Shown: in pieces, positions 7,206-15,715 of the stretch
How positions within the stretch are numbered: position 1 is the first letter of the stretch
How the letters are laid out: the number at the start of each line of letters is the position of its first letter
Assembly: GCA_040882255.1 (NCBI GenBank)
Contig: JBBEBP010000007.1
Coordinates: 62,001-126,000, forward strand
Length of the DNA: 64,000 nucleotides
Origin: PWQG01 sp040882255
GTDB taxonomy: Bacteria; Pseudomonadota; Gammaproteobacteria; Pseudomonadales; Pseudohongiellaceae
Direction of reading: 5' to 3'
Notes under the pieces: model-generated
Database searches by the model: none
What the model was told of the DNA's origin: nothing
What the model saw: only the letters and a program-made list of their open reading frames with translations
Translations under genes and position numbers: made by a program

Positions 7206-9380
7206 ATGTTTCCCCGGGTTCGCCGCGTCTGTAATAGTGGCCTGGTATGCTGCGTGCTGGTCTCATGCCAGCCGGTCCCGGATACCACCCGTACTGCCCT
7301 GCCACCATTGCCGGATGTCCCGTACGTGACACCGGATGCGGTGCTGGAGAACCGCCACGGTACTGACGTGGCGGATCCGTTTCGCTGGCTGGAAGAGCCG
7401 GGGGCGGGGCGGGCTGGCTGGGTGGAGGATCAGGCTGGAGCCGGACGCCGCTGGCTGGATGGCCTGCCGCACAGAGAGAGGGTTTCCGGTGTGCTGGATG
7501 AGTTCCGGTCCATGGCCGGCCTGGAGTTGCTCCAGCAGTATGGGGATCAGGTGTATTTCTTCTATGAGCGGGGAGGCGAAAGCCAGTCCGACCTGTACCG
7601 TGTGCCGGTTGAGGCTTTCCAGCAGTGGGCCTGCGTGGCCGGGAGCTATTGTGAGCTGCCCTCTGGCGCGGAACGGGTATTGGCGGCCTCCGGCTGGCCG
7701 GCGGATCGTGTGTTGCTCTCGGTGTCGGTCAGTCCCGACGGGCAGCGGGTGGCCTGGCAGGAGCAGGCCGGAGAGGACGATTCGCCCCGGTGGCGATGGA
7801 AGTCTGCCGGATCTTCGATCATCACCGTGGTGGACAGTGACGCTGAAGCGATTGCGGATCTGCTGTGGACCCGGGACAGCAGGGGATGGCTTGTGATCCG
7901 CTCCGGCGAGACCGGGGACCGGTTGGAGCATCTGGCGGTAGATGGCAGTACGGGACGGGGTGAAATCTGCCCGCTGACCCGTGGCACGACCCTCGAGCAG
8001 CTGCATCACGTTGCTGGCCAGCCGGGTTCGCTGCTTCTGCGGGTCCTGTCATCCAGGGGTGAGCAACAGGTGTTGCTCTGTAGCCTGGTGGATGAGTCAC
8101 TGCGGCGGCTGGACCATGGTGCGCTGGAGGATCCACGGTATCTGGGCAGTCAGGACGGATGGCATTACTTCATGCATCGCCGTGCCGACTGGCGCGGTGA
8201 AGTCATTGCACTGGCCCTGTCCGATGACGGCCAGCTGTCAAAGCGGTCGATCACTCCGCCGGCCGAACAGAGGCTGGTGGATGCCGCAGTGATCACCGGT
8301 GATCAGAATCCGGTCCTGTGGTTGCACTACAGGGAAGGCGGGCGATCGGTACTGGCGTTCCAGGACGGGACGCCGGAGCCGGAAACCCGGGCAGTGACCT
8401 GGGCGGGCATGCCGGAAGTCATGCGCATTGAAGGGATGGTGCAGGCCGGAGACGGCGCGCAGGGAGCTCTGTATCTGGCGTTCTCCGGCCCTGCTGCTCC
8501 ACGCCAGGTGGTCCGCTTGCGGGAGGGCGGCGCGCAGGCGGAAACGGCGTGGTCAGCGGAGCCACCGGCGTCGATGGCGTCATTCGTGGCGCGGCGCTAC
8601 GATATTGATACGGGAGCTGGACGTCCTGTGCCCGTGTATGTGGCCGGTGACAGGGCCGTGCTGGATGGTGAGCGGCCGGCGCGTCTGGTGCTGGAGGCGT
8701 ACGGTGGCTTCGATGAGCCGGTGGACCTGCGTTTCTCACCTTCGCGGGCCGCCTGGATGGCGCTGGGCGGTGTGTACGCGGTGGCCGGCGTGCGGGGCGG
8801 AGGTGACTACGACCAGGATTGGTACCTGGCCGGCCGTGGCGCTGGCAAGCTGGACAGTATCCGCGATCTGGAGAGTGTCATGGCCTCGCTGATCGAGGAG
8901 GGTATCACCTCCCCGCAGCATCTTGCCCTGCGGGGTTACAGCCAGGGAGCCACATTGACCGCAGCTGTTGCAGCGCGTGGCAAGCAGCCCGTTCAGGCGC
9001 TGTTGGTGTCAGCGGGCGTGATGGACCTGCTGCGCTACCCATTGCACGGTGCGGGCTCGTCATGGCGGGCGGAGTATGGGGATCCGCGCACACCTGCCGG
9101 CTTCGAGGTACTATGGCAATATTCACCCTACCATCGGATGCTGGAGGCGGCAGGAAGACCTGGACAGCACCCGATGACGCTGGTGATGGCCCGGGAAGAA
9201 GATCCGGTGGTGCCACCACTGCACAGCTACAAGTACCTGGCGGCCCTGCAACAGGCAGGCGTGCCCGCGGTGCTTCGTCGCGAGCAGGGAGCCTTCCATG
9301 CCGGGACAGCGCCGGTGGAGGTGCTGCTCCAGCGGCATACCGATCAGTGGGCTTTACTGCTCGCGGTGCTGATTCAGTGA
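7206..9380 (+). CDS. S9-family prolyl oligopeptidase-like serine peptidase, probable lipoprotein
   Basis: 724 residues. The N terminus has a short hydrophobic signal ending in VLVSC (Cys21), a plausible lipobox, so the enzyme may be anchored in the envelope. Residues 45 to 460 fit the beta-propeller of prolyl oligopeptidases (DPFRWLEE near the start is typical). The C-terminal alpha/beta hydrolase domain carries the inferred triad Ser579 (GYSQG), Asp666 (EEDPVVPP) and His698 (GAFHAG). The nucleophile elbow differs from the usual GGSNGG. It probably cleaves short peptides. It starts three bases after the LysR stop, so the two are likely co-transcribed. Its 3' end overlaps darP by seven bases, tail to tail. 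Confidence 0.85.
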   Translation: MFPRVRRVCNSGLVCCVLVSCQPVPDTTRTALPPLPDVPYVTPDAVLENRHGTDVADPFRWLEEPGAGRAGWVEDQAGAGRRWLDGLPHRERVSGVLDEFRSMAGLELLQQYGDQVYFFYERGGESQSDLYRVPVEAFQQWACVAGSYCELPSGAERVLAASGWPADRVLLSVSVSPDGQRVAWQEQAGEDDSPRWRWKSAGSSIITVVDSDAEAIADLLWTRDSRGWLVIRSGETGDRLEHLAVDGSTGRGEICPLTRGTTLEQLHHVAGQPGSLLLRVLSSRGEQQVLLCSLVDESLRRLDHGALEDPRYLGSQDGWHYFMHRRADWRGEVIALALSDDGQLSKRSITPPAEQRLVDAAVITGDQNPVLWLHYREGGRSVLAFQDGTPEPETRAVTWAGMPEVMRIEGMVQAGDGAQGALYLAFSGPAAPRQVVRLREGGAQAETAWSAEPPASMASFVARRYDIDTGAGRPVPVYVAGDRAVLDGERPARLVLEAYGGFDEPVDLRFSPSRAAWMALGGVYAVAGVRGGGDYDQDWYLAGRGAGKLDSIRDLESVMASLIEEGITSPQHLALRGYSQGATLTAAVAARGKQPVQALLVSAGVMDLLRYPLHGAGSSWRAEYGDPRTPAGFEVLWQYSPYHRMLEAAGRPGQHPMTLVMAREEDPVVPPLHSYKYLAALQQAGVPAVLRREQGAFHAGTAPVEVLLQRHTDQWALLLAVLIQ

Positions 9381-9916
9381 CCGGGGAGGGACGGGGCCGG
9401 TGAGTCGGCGTTGATGTGGGCGTTCAGGTAGTCCAGGAGACGACGGCGCGCTTTGGGGTTGTCCTGGCGACAGTTGCGCAGCAGCTGTCGCATGGCCTGG
9501 CGCTCGGCGGCGGGATGTGACGCCAGGAACTCGCCGACGCGATCGGCGCCTCCTTCTGCGCCGGAGAGCAGGCATTCCGCCCAATGTTCGATGCAGCGGC
9601 CCCGCCGGGTTTCCGCCGGGTCCGGTTTCCGCTGTTTTTCCATTGCCTCGCCGACTGCCTGGTGGTCAAGGTTCCGCATCACCCGCCCGATAAACTGCAA
9701 CTGGCGCCTTTTCGCTTCATGACTGTTGGGCAGGCGTTGGTATTCCCGTAGCGCAATCAGCAGCTCATCCGGCAGGTCAAGCGCCTCGAGTTGCCGCGGG
9801 CGAAGTGTCAGCAGCGCTTTTCCCAGGTCCTGGGCGGCTTCCACGTCACGCTTGCGACGGGTCTTGCTTGGCGGGCTCTCATCGTCTGGCGGGCTGGTAG
9901 CATCGTTCATCATCAC
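9374..9916 (-). CDS. darP: DarP/YjgA, ribosome biogenesis factor
   Basis: 180 residues of the DUF615 family. DarP binds late 50S precursors and promotes 23S rRNA maturation near the peptidyl transferase centre. The family core is clear: SKTRRKRDVEAAQDLGKAL at the N terminus, LPDELLIALREYQRL and EAKRRQLQFIGRVMRNLD. The start ATG overlaps the stop of ptsO by ATGA, so it is the last gene of the ptsN-rapZ-ptsO operon here. The C-terminal tail (about 15 residues, proline-rich) is not conserved. Confidence 0.9.
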   Translation of the reverse strand: MMMNDATSPPDDESPPSKTRRKRDVEAAQDLGKALLTLRPRQLEALDLPDELLIALREYQRLPNSHEAKRRQLQFIGRVMRNLDHQAVGEAMEKQRKPDPAETRRGRCIEHWAECLLSGAEGGADRVGEFLASHPAAERQAMRQLLRNCRQDNPKARRRLLDYLNAHINADSPAPSLPGH

Positions 9917-10179
9917 TCCGCCTCGTCGAACCGGTTGTTGACCAACTGGATGATTTCTTCCACGGCATTGTTTTCGTCGTCACCCTCCGCGATGACATCC
10001 AGTTCCGTGCCCTTGTTCGCTGCCAGCATCATCAATGACAGAATGCTCTTGCCATCGACCATGTGCTCGTCACCGATCCGGATATCGCAGGCGTAGCGGC
10101 TGCAGACGGCGGCCAGCTTGGAGGCCGCCCGCGCATGCAGGCCGGCCTTGTTGATGATGGTGATCCGTTCTCTGATCAT
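9913..10179 (-). CDS. ptsO: Phosphocarrier protein NPr (nitrogen PTS HPr)
   Basis: 88-residue HPr-like protein of the regulatory nitrogen phosphotransferase system. The active-site histidine is His15 in NKAGLHARAA, and the second HPr signature GKSILSLMML sits around residues 43-52. It accepts phosphate from EI-Ntr (PtsP, not in the window) and passes it to PtsN. It lies between rapZ and darP, overlapping both by four bases. Confidence 0.93.
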   Translation of the reverse strand: MIRERITIINKAGLHARAASKLAAVCSRYACDIRIGDEHMVDGKSILSLMMLAANKGTELDVIAEGDDENNAVEEIIQLVNNRFDEAE

Positions 10180-11051
10180 GACTGTTCCGGGAAGTGTGTG
10201 TACAGTTCACGATGCAGTGTCTGTACGTTACTGAACTGGGGCGAAAAGTCACCTCGCAGACGCTCGGTCATGTAGACGGACCGGTGCTGGCCCCCGGTAC
10301 AGCCGATGGCGACCGTCATGTAGCTGCGATTGCTGGCCTCGAAGCGCGGCAGCCAGCGTTCCAGGTACTGTTGAATGTCCTTGTACATGGCATTCACGTC
10401 ATCCTGGCTTTGCAGAAATCGGCGAACTGCTTCATCCATGCCGTTGAGGTCTCGAAGGGCCGGGTCCCAATAGGGATTGGGGAGGATGCGGACGTCGAAT
10501 ACCATGTCGGCATCGATCGGTACACCGTTCTTGTAGCCGAAGGACTCGAACATCAGCGCCATGGCATTGTCCTTGCGCTCTACCACCCGATGCTTGATGG
10601 CATCGCGCAGTTGATGGACCGACAGGCTGCTGGTGTCCAGGGACAGGCCGGCCAGTACCGCGATCGGCTCCAGCAGGTCCCGCTCCTTGTTGATGGCTTC
10701 ACGCAGGCCGATGGTGTCATTGGTCAATGGGTGCTTGCGGCGGCTTTCACTGAACCGCTTGATCAGTGTGGAGCTGTTGGCGTCCAGGAAAACAATCTGT
10801 GTTTCGATGCGGGTCGGCTCCAGCGCCTTAATGATTTTCGGTACATCCTCGAGGTCGGCGGAAATGTTGCGTGCATCAATACTGACCGCGATACGGGGCA
10901 ACTCCGGGGTCTGTCTGCTGATGCGCTCGACCAGAGCGGGCAGCAGGCTCGCCGGAAGGTTGTCAATGCAGTAATAGCCGTGGTCTTCCAGCATGTTGAG
11001 CGCCGTGCTCTTGCCGGAGCCGGAGCGCCCGCTGATGATCAGGAGTTTCAC
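10176..11051 (-). CDS. rapZ: RapZ, RNase adapter / nucleotide-binding protein
   Basis: 291 residues from the GTG at 11051. The frame is open upstream to 11171, but the GTG gives the family N terminus (M)KLLIISGRSGSGKSTALN and the E. coli-like length (284), with a purine-rich GAGGGGG upstream. Walker A GRSGSGKS is at residues 8-15. The C-terminal half carries the conserved GCTGGQHRSVY motif. In enteric bacteria RapZ senses glucosamine-6-phosphate and targets GlmZ sRNA to RNase E. Whether that circuit exists here is unknown, though it would feed the cell-wall genes downstream. Confidence 0.93.
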   Translation of the reverse strand: MKLLIISGRSGSGKSTALNMLEDHGYYCIDNLPASLLPALVERISRQTPELPRIAVSIDARNISADLEDVPKIIKALEPTRIETQIVFLDANSSTLIKRFSESRRKHPLTNDTIGLREAINKERDLLEPIAVLAGLSLDTSSLSVHQLRDAIKHRVVERKDNAMALMFESFGYKNGVPIDADMVFDVRILPNPYWDPALRDLNGMDEAVRRFLQSQDDVNAMYKDIQQYLERWLPRFEASNRSYMTVAIGCTGGQHRSVYMTERLRGDFSPQFSNVQTLHRELYTHFPEQS

Positions 11052-11064
11052 GCCTGGTGCCCCC

Positions 11065-11529
11065 TCAGTTCTGCTGTCCCGAAAAATGGATGGCCTGCTC
11101 GTACAGTTCCTGGCCACTGGAGGTTTCACGCAATGTCTGGCAGAAAGCGTCCTCGTGAAACATCCGGGCAAGCCCCCCGAGGACCTTCAGGTGTTCGTCT
11201 GTCTCTTCCATGGGCACGATGAGGACGAACAGCAGATCGACCGCCTGGTTGTCGTTGGCATCGAAATCGATACCATCCTCCAGTGTGATCAGGGCGCCGA
11301 TGATTCGGTTGCATTCACTGACGCGGCAGTGGGGGATGGCGATGCCGTTGCCGATGCCGGTGCTGCCCAGTTGCTCGCGGGCCAACAGAGCGGTATAGAC
11401 AGCGTCAGAGGAGAGCTGCGGGCAGCTTTGCGTCAGCCGCTCGCTGATCGTGGTCAGGAATCGCTTCTTGCTGCCACCGTCGAGACGCGCAAAGCAGCGG
11501 TCGGGCGAAAGAATATTTTCAAGTTGCAT
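11065..11529 (-). CDS. ptsN: PTS IIA-like nitrogen regulatory protein PtsN
   Basis: 154-residue EIIA-Ntr. The phosphorylated histidine is His67 in AIPHCR, within the conserved GIGNGIAIPH block, and LLFVLIVPMEETDEHLKVLG is the other family signature. It is the terminal acceptor of the EI-Ntr/NPr/EIIA-Ntr relay, which regulates potassium transport and stress responses in other bacteria. Unlike the usual rpoN-hpf-ptsN order, it follows rpoN directly, with its own likely promoter in the 104-base gap. Confidence 0.93.
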   Translation of the reverse strand: MQLENILSPDRCFARLDGGSKKRFLTTISERLTQSCPQLSSDAVYTALLAREQLGSTGIGNGIAIPHCRVSECNRIIGALITLEDGIDFDANDNQAVDLLFVLIVPMEETDEHLKVLGGLARMFHEDAFCQTLRETSSGQELYEQAIHFSGQQN

Positions 11530-11550
11530 GATATCGGGTTCTGAGATGAA

Positions 11551-11567
11551 GGCCGCGCTGCGCGGCC
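11551..11567 (-). promoter_or_regulatory. GC-rich hairpin in the ptsN leader
   Basis: GGCCGCG and CGCGGCC form a perfect 7-bp stem with a three-base loop, just upstream of ptsN and downstream of the candidate promoter. No T-run follows on either strand, so it is not a classical terminator. It could stabilise the 5' end of the ptsN-rapZ-ptsO-darP mRNA or slow read-through from rpoN. Confidence 0.45.
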
Positions 11568-11583
11568 AGCGAATTGGCCCGCC

Positions 11584-11612
11584 ATTCTATACCAACTGTC
11601 TGCCGTTCCCAA
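11584..11612 (-). promoter_or_regulatory. Candidate sigma-70 promoter of ptsN-rapZ-ptsO-darP
   Basis: On the minus strand TTGGGA (11612-11607) and TAGAAT (11589-11584) are 17 bases apart, directly after the rpoN stop and about 55 bases before ptsN. Confidence 0.45.
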
Positions 11613-11633
11613 CCGTCGTGACAGTGTATCCCG

Positions 11634-13196
11634 CTACCCCAGTTTTTTGCGTTCGTTGGACGGCGGTATGTTCATTGACTCTCGATACTTGGCAATGGTG
11701 CGGCGTGCCACGTTGATGCCCTGATCCTTCAGAAGATTGGCGATCTTGCTGTCGCTGAGCGGTTTACGGGTGTTCTCGCCGGATACCAGCTTGCGGATCA
11801 GGGCACGGATGGCGGTGGAGGACGCTTCGCCGCCGCTGTCGGTACTGACGTGGCTGGAGAAAAAATACTTGAGTTCAAACACACCGCGCGGGGTGTGCAT
11901 GTACTTCTGCGTGGTGACCCTGGAGATCGTGGATTCATGCATCTCCACCGTTTCAGCGATGTCATGCAATACCAGTGGCTTCATTGCTTCCTCGCCATGT
12001 TCCAGGAAGTCCTGCTGGTGTTCCACGATACGGGTGGCCACCTTGAGCAGTGTTTCATTCCTGCTTTGCAGGCTCTTCAGGAACCAGCGGGCCTCCTGAA
12101 GGTTGTCCTTCAGGTAGCCGTTGTCGCGGCTGTTGTCCGCGCGTTTGACCAGCGCGGCGTAGTCCGGATTGATACGCAGGCGAGGTGCCGTCTCGGCGTT
12201 CAGTTCGACGCGCCAGCGACCGCTTTCCGGATCCTTGCGAACGAAGACGTCGGGCACGACGTAATCGGTCTGCGGCGGGCTGATATCAGCCCCGGGGCGT
12301 GGGTTCAGTCCTTCGATGACCGTGATGGCATCGCGGAGTGCCGGCTCGCGGATACGCATCTTGCGCATGATCTGGCTGTAGTCGCGGCTGCCCAGCAAAG
12401 AGAGATGATCGCGGGCCAGGATACGGGCGTGGCGCACGCTATCGGTCGCCTCGTCGCCGGAAAGCTGGGCCAACTGGATCAGCAGGCATTCCGACAGGTC
12501 GCGATAGCCGACACCCACAGGGTCGAACTGCTGGATACGATGCAGGACCGCCAGCACTTCGTCTTCCTCGATATCCAGTTCGTCGGCCAGTGATTCGTGC
12601 AGCGATTCCACGCTGACCGTAAGCATGCCATTGGCATCGATCCCGTCGATGATGCTCATGGCGACGGCGTGGTCCGTATCGGACATCGGTGTCAGGTTCA
12701 ACTGCCAGTGCAGGTGGTCCTGCAGGGTTTCTCCGGCGCTGTTGCGGGATTCGAAGTCGCCGTAGTCGCCGTCCGCATCACCACCAGCAGGCAGGCCGGT
12801 GCTGTAGCTGCTCTGATAGATGTCGTCCCAGCTGGTGTCGACTGACAGGTCTTCGGGGATGCTTTCTTCCCATTTTGAGCTGTCGTCCTGGTCGTCGCGG
12901 GAAGGGGCATCGGTACTGTCGGTGTCTGCGCTGGCCGTGCGGGACTGTTCTGTCTCATTCTGCTGTCGGACCGCAGTTTCCTCGTCACTGCCGGGACCGT
13001 TATGATCGGTATTGCCGGCATCGGTGGAATAGCCGTCATCGCTTTCATCCATCTCCAGCATCGGGTTGGTTTCCAGCGCTTCATGGATTTCCTGCTGGAG
13101 GTCGAGGGTGGACAGCTGTAACAGGCGGATGGCCTGCTGTAGCTGAGGTGTCATGGTCAGCTGCTGGCCAAGTTTGAGTTGGAGGGATAGCTTCAT
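11634..13196 (-). CDS. rpoN: RNA polymerase sigma-54 factor RpoN
   Basis: 520 residues from the ATG at 13196 (MKLSLQLKLGQQLTMTPQLQ), the standard sigma-54 N terminus. The frame is open to 13259, but the extra 21 residues have no counterpart. Region I is glutamine- and leucine-rich and contacts bacterial enhancer-binding proteins. A long acidic linker follows (about residues 50 to 130, DSTDAPSRDDQDD). The core-binding domain and the C-terminal RpoN box (ARRTIAKYRESM) that reads the -24 element complete the protein. It directs nitrogen, motility and related regulons, and lies downstream of lptB as in Pseudomonas. Confidence 0.95.
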   Translation of the reverse strand: MKLSLQLKLGQQLTMTPQLQQAIRLLQLSTLDLQQEIHEALETNPMLEMDESDDGYSTDAGNTDHNGPGSDEETAVRQQNETEQSRTASADTDSTDAPSRDDQDDSSKWEESIPEDLSVDTSWDDIYQSSYSTGLPAGGDADGDYGDFESRNSAGETLQDHLHWQLNLTPMSDTDHAVAMSIIDGIDANGMLTVSVESLHESLADELDIEEDEVLAVLHRIQQFDPVGVGYRDLSECLLIQLAQLSGDEATDSVRHARILARDHLSLLGSRDYSQIMRKMRIREPALRDAITVIEGLNPRPGADISPPQTDYVVPDVFVRKDPESGRWRVELNAETAPRLRINPDYAALVKRADNSRDNGYLKDNLQEARWFLKSLQSRNETLLKVATRIVEHQQDFLEHGEEAMKPLVLHDIAETVEMHESTISRVTTQKYMHTPRGVFELKYFFSSHVSTDSGGEASSTAIRALIRKLVSGENTRKPLSDSKIANLLKDQGINVARRTIAKYRESMNIPPSNERKKLG

Positions 13197-13326
13197 TTCA
13201 TCCAAGTGCGCTGAGTACTGCGAAGCAAACATCATGCCGAGAGAGGGGCGTTTTTGCAACCGCCTTCAAGTAGCCGCCGCGCCAGTGAGAGATACTGACC
13301 CGGGCCCACTGCCGTGTCACAGTCAA

Positions 13327-14052
13327 TCAATAACGGAAGCTGTGCCCCAGGTAGACCTCGCGGACTTTCTCATTGGCGAGAATCTGTCCGGATTCGCCCT
13401 CGGCGATGATCTGACCTTCGCTGACAATATAGGCTTTCTCACAGATATCCAGCGTCTCACGCACGTTGTGGTCGGTCAACAGAACACCGATGCCACGGTC
13501 GCGCAAGTGCCTGATGATGTCCTTGATATCACTGACCGAGATCGGGTCGACACCAGCGAAAGGCTCGTCGAGCAGGATGAAACGGGGCTCGGTGGCCAGT
13601 GCACGGGCAATCTCGGTACGGCGGCGCTCTCCACCGGACAGGCTCATTCCCTTGTTGTCACGGATGTGCACGATGTGGAACTCCTGCAGCAGGTTCTCGA
13701 GGTACTGGTGTCGCGTGGCGGCATCCAGGTCCTTGCGGGTCTGCAATATGGCCATGATGTTCTCCGCCACGGTCAGGTTACGGAAAATCGAGGAGTCCTG
13801 TGGCAGGTAACCCAGGCCGTGACGGGCCCGGACATGCATGGGCTTGCCGGTCAGGTCCGTGTCGTTGAGGCGGATGTGTCCGCAGTCCGACGGGATCAGG
13901 CCCACAATCATGTAGAAGCAGGTGGTCTTGCCGGCGCCATTGGGACCCAGCAGGCCAACGATCTGGCCGCTGTCCACTGTCAGGGAGACGTCCCGGACCA
14001 CTTGCCGTCCCTTGTAGGCTTTCGCCAGGTGCCGGGCGCGGAGTTGATCCAT
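13327..14052 (-). CDS. lptB: LPS export ABC transporter ATPase LptB
   Basis: 241 residues from the ATG at 14052, which overlaps the lptA stop (TAATG). A longer start at 14085 would lie inside lptA and adds nothing conserved. Walker A is GPNGAGKTT, the Q-loop LPQDSSIF, the ABC signature LSGGERRRTEIARAL, and Walker B FILLDEPFAGVDP with an H-loop in LLTDHNVRE. It is the cytoplasmic ATPase of LptB2FGC, which lifts LPS out of the inner membrane. lptF and lptG are not in the window. Confidence 0.95.
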   Translation of the reverse strand: MDQLRARHLAKAYKGRQVVRDVSLTVDSGQIVGLLGPNGAGKTTCFYMIVGLIPSDCGHIRLNDTDLTGKPMHVRARHGLGYLPQDSSIFRNLTVAENIMAILQTRKDLDAATRHQYLENLLQEFHIVHIRDNKGMSLSGGERRRTEIARALATEPRFILLDEPFAGVDPISVSDIKDIIRHLRDRGIGVLLTDHNVRETLDICEKAYIVSEGQIIAEGESGQILANEKVREVYLGHSFRY

Positions 14053-14567
14053 TACAGTTCCCCCGGCGCCACGGTACCGCTGCACGGTCCGGTGGACGTT
14101 GTTTCACCGGTGTCGGGCAGGTACCGTATCTCGGTGCATTGCAGTGCGGTACGGCCGCTATTGAAAGCGGCGTTCCCGCTGAAGCGGATGGCGGTTACGG
14201 GGCCGCTCTCTCCCTCTTCCGTGTAATAGGTGATGGATTCACTGCGCCCGGTGATGCGCGCCGAATCCTCCGTGGCGTCTCGCGCGAACCGGGCCGGCGA
14301 GCCTTCCACGATGACACGTACGATGTCACCTGTATCGGGGTCCTGCTCCAGCGAGGCCGTATCCCCGTACAATTGCATGAGCCCCTGACGGATCTCGACG
14401 TTGCCCTGCAACGTGGTAACCCGAAGACCGTCCCGAATGACGATGTTGCCCCCGCCATCAGCACTGTAGGTGATGTCCTCATCACTGGCCGGTGTCTGGC
14501 CGGTCGCCACCAGGGGCAGCAGGCAAAGCAGCATCAGCAGCACGGTCGGCCCGGTTCTATTCGTCAT
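14052..14567 (-). CDS. lptA: LPS transport periplasmic protein LptA
   Basis: 171 residues from the ATG at 14567, preceded by AGGGG at a good distance and overlapping the lptC end by 11 bases; an upstream ATG at 14585 is also possible. A signal peptide (TVLLMLLCLLPLVATGQT) precedes a beta-jellyroll OstA domain (ITYSADGGGNIVIRDGLRVTTLQGNVEIRQG and onward; only landmarks given). LptA polymerises as the periplasmic bridge carrying LPS from LptC to LptD. Two cysteines near the C terminus (LQCTE and GPCSG) are not typical of the family. Confidence 0.88.
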   Translation of the reverse strand: MTNRTGPTVLLMLLCLLPLVATGQTPASDEDITYSADGGGNIVIRDGLRVTTLQGNVEIRQGLMQLYGDTASLEQDPDTGDIVRVIVEGSPARFARDATEDSARITGRSESITYYTEEGESGPVTAIRFSGNAAFNSGRTALQCTEIRYLPDTGETTSTGPCSGTVAPGEL

Positions 14568-15153
14568 GAAAACGCCCCTGTACACGTCCGAAAAAAGTCA
14601 ATTGTTCCTCTTGCAATGCAGCCCGCATTCCCGAGGACGACTGTTCGAACCCCGCTCCCAGCATCTGCACGGCGACATTGCTATACAGCACTTCATCGTC
14701 AGGATATACCGTCATGCGTGCGGTGGTCATGACCAGCGAGTGGCCCCCGTCGTCGGTGTAGTCGACCCGCACGTCACCGTCCAGATCCAGCTGGCGGTCC
14801 GCTTCTCTGCTTCCGCCGCCGTGGATTGTGCCGGAGACGGCGGTCACTTGCCATCGCCGCGTGGAATCATCGAATAGCCGGAGCACCGGATTGATCACGC
14901 GGATCAGATTCTCGTTTTCCTGGATCTGCTCACTGGCTTCCAGGACATAGTCCACATCCCCCCGGGGGGTGTACTGCGTGGTACGCAGTGACCGCGACCA
15001 GGACTCGGGCGGGGGTTCATCCTCCGCAATGGCATCAGGATCGTCCGCCTCATCGGGCGGTGTGCCCCCGTTGTTGCCGTACCACAACCACAACAACGCG
15101 GCTGCGGCGACAGCTGCAATCAGACTGGATTGTCGTGTACCGGGTCTGCGCAT
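14557..15153 (-). CDS. lptC: LPS export protein LptC
   Basis: 198 residues with one N-terminal membrane anchor (SLIAAVAAAALLWLWYG) and a periplasmic jellyroll. LptC is a bitopic inner-membrane protein that receives LPS from LptB2FG and passes it to LptA. Sequence hallmarks are weak, as usual for LptC (YTPRGDVDYVLEA; DVRVDYTDDGG), so the call also rests on position between kdsC and lptA. An acidic linker (DEADDPDAIAEDEPP) follows the anchor. Confidence 0.88.
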   Translation of the reverse strand: MRRPGTRQSSLIAAVAAAALLWLWYGNNGGTPPDEADDPDAIAEDEPPPESWSRSLRTTQYTPRGDVDYVLEASEQIQENENLIRVINPVLRLFDDSTRRWQVTAVSGTIHGGGSREADRQLDLDGDVRVDYTDDGGHSLVMTTARMTVYPDDEVLYSNVAVQMLGAGFEQSSSGMRAALQEEQLTFFGRVQGRFHDE

Positions 15154-15166
15154 GGGGTGCTCCGTT

Positions 15167-15706
15167 TCAGAGCCAGGCGGCTATGGCGGATTCAAGATGA
15201 TCCTGCGCGTCGAGCAGATAGTCCGCGATTTCGCGCACAGCCCCTTCGCCACCGCGCCGTTCCGTGCACAATCGGGCATGGCGGCGTAGCGCGGGATGGG
15301 CGTTGGGAACCGTGATGCCCAGGCCGGCATCACGGACCGCTGCGAGATCGGGCAGGTCATCGCCGGCATAGGCGGTGTATTCCAGAGCAACGCCGCAATC
15401 CGCTGCCAATGCCAGCAGTGCAGTGCGCTTGTCCTCCCGTCCCTGGATGAGCCGCTGGATACCCAGTTCGTCGGCTCTGCGCTTGAGCATCGGTGACTGG
15501 CGTCCGCTGATGATGGCCACTTCAATTCCGTGGTCCTGCAGCAGTTTCACACCCAGGCCGTCCAGGATATTGAAGACCTTGATTTCCTCGCCATTACTGG
15601 TATAGAGCAGTTCGCCTGCCGTGAGGACGCCGTCTACATCCAGCGCCAGCAGGCGTATGCCCGAGGCTCGCCGCCGGGCATCAAGGGGGTCTGTCAGTAC
15701 TTCCAT
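15167..15706 (-). CDS. kdsC: 3-deoxy-D-manno-octulosonate 8-phosphate phosphatase KdsC
   Basis: 179-residue HAD-superfamily C0 phosphatase that makes Kdo from Kdo-8-P for the LPS inner core. The catalytic motif DVDGVLT is at residues 23-29, motif II is IISGRQS, and motif III/IV is AYAGDDLPDL. Length matches the tetrameric KdsC family. It is followed by lptC with a 13-base gap and preceded by kdsD. Confidence 0.95.
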   Translation of the reverse strand: MEVLTDPLDARRRASGIRLLALDVDGVLTAGELLYTSNGEEIKVFNILDGLGVKLLQDHGIEVAIISGRQSPMLKRRADELGIQRLIQGREDKRTALLALAADCGVALEYTAYAGDDLPDLAAVRDAGLGITVPNAHPALRRHARLCTERRGGEGAVREIADYLLDAQDHLESAIAAWL

Positions 15707-15715
15707 GAACGCTCC

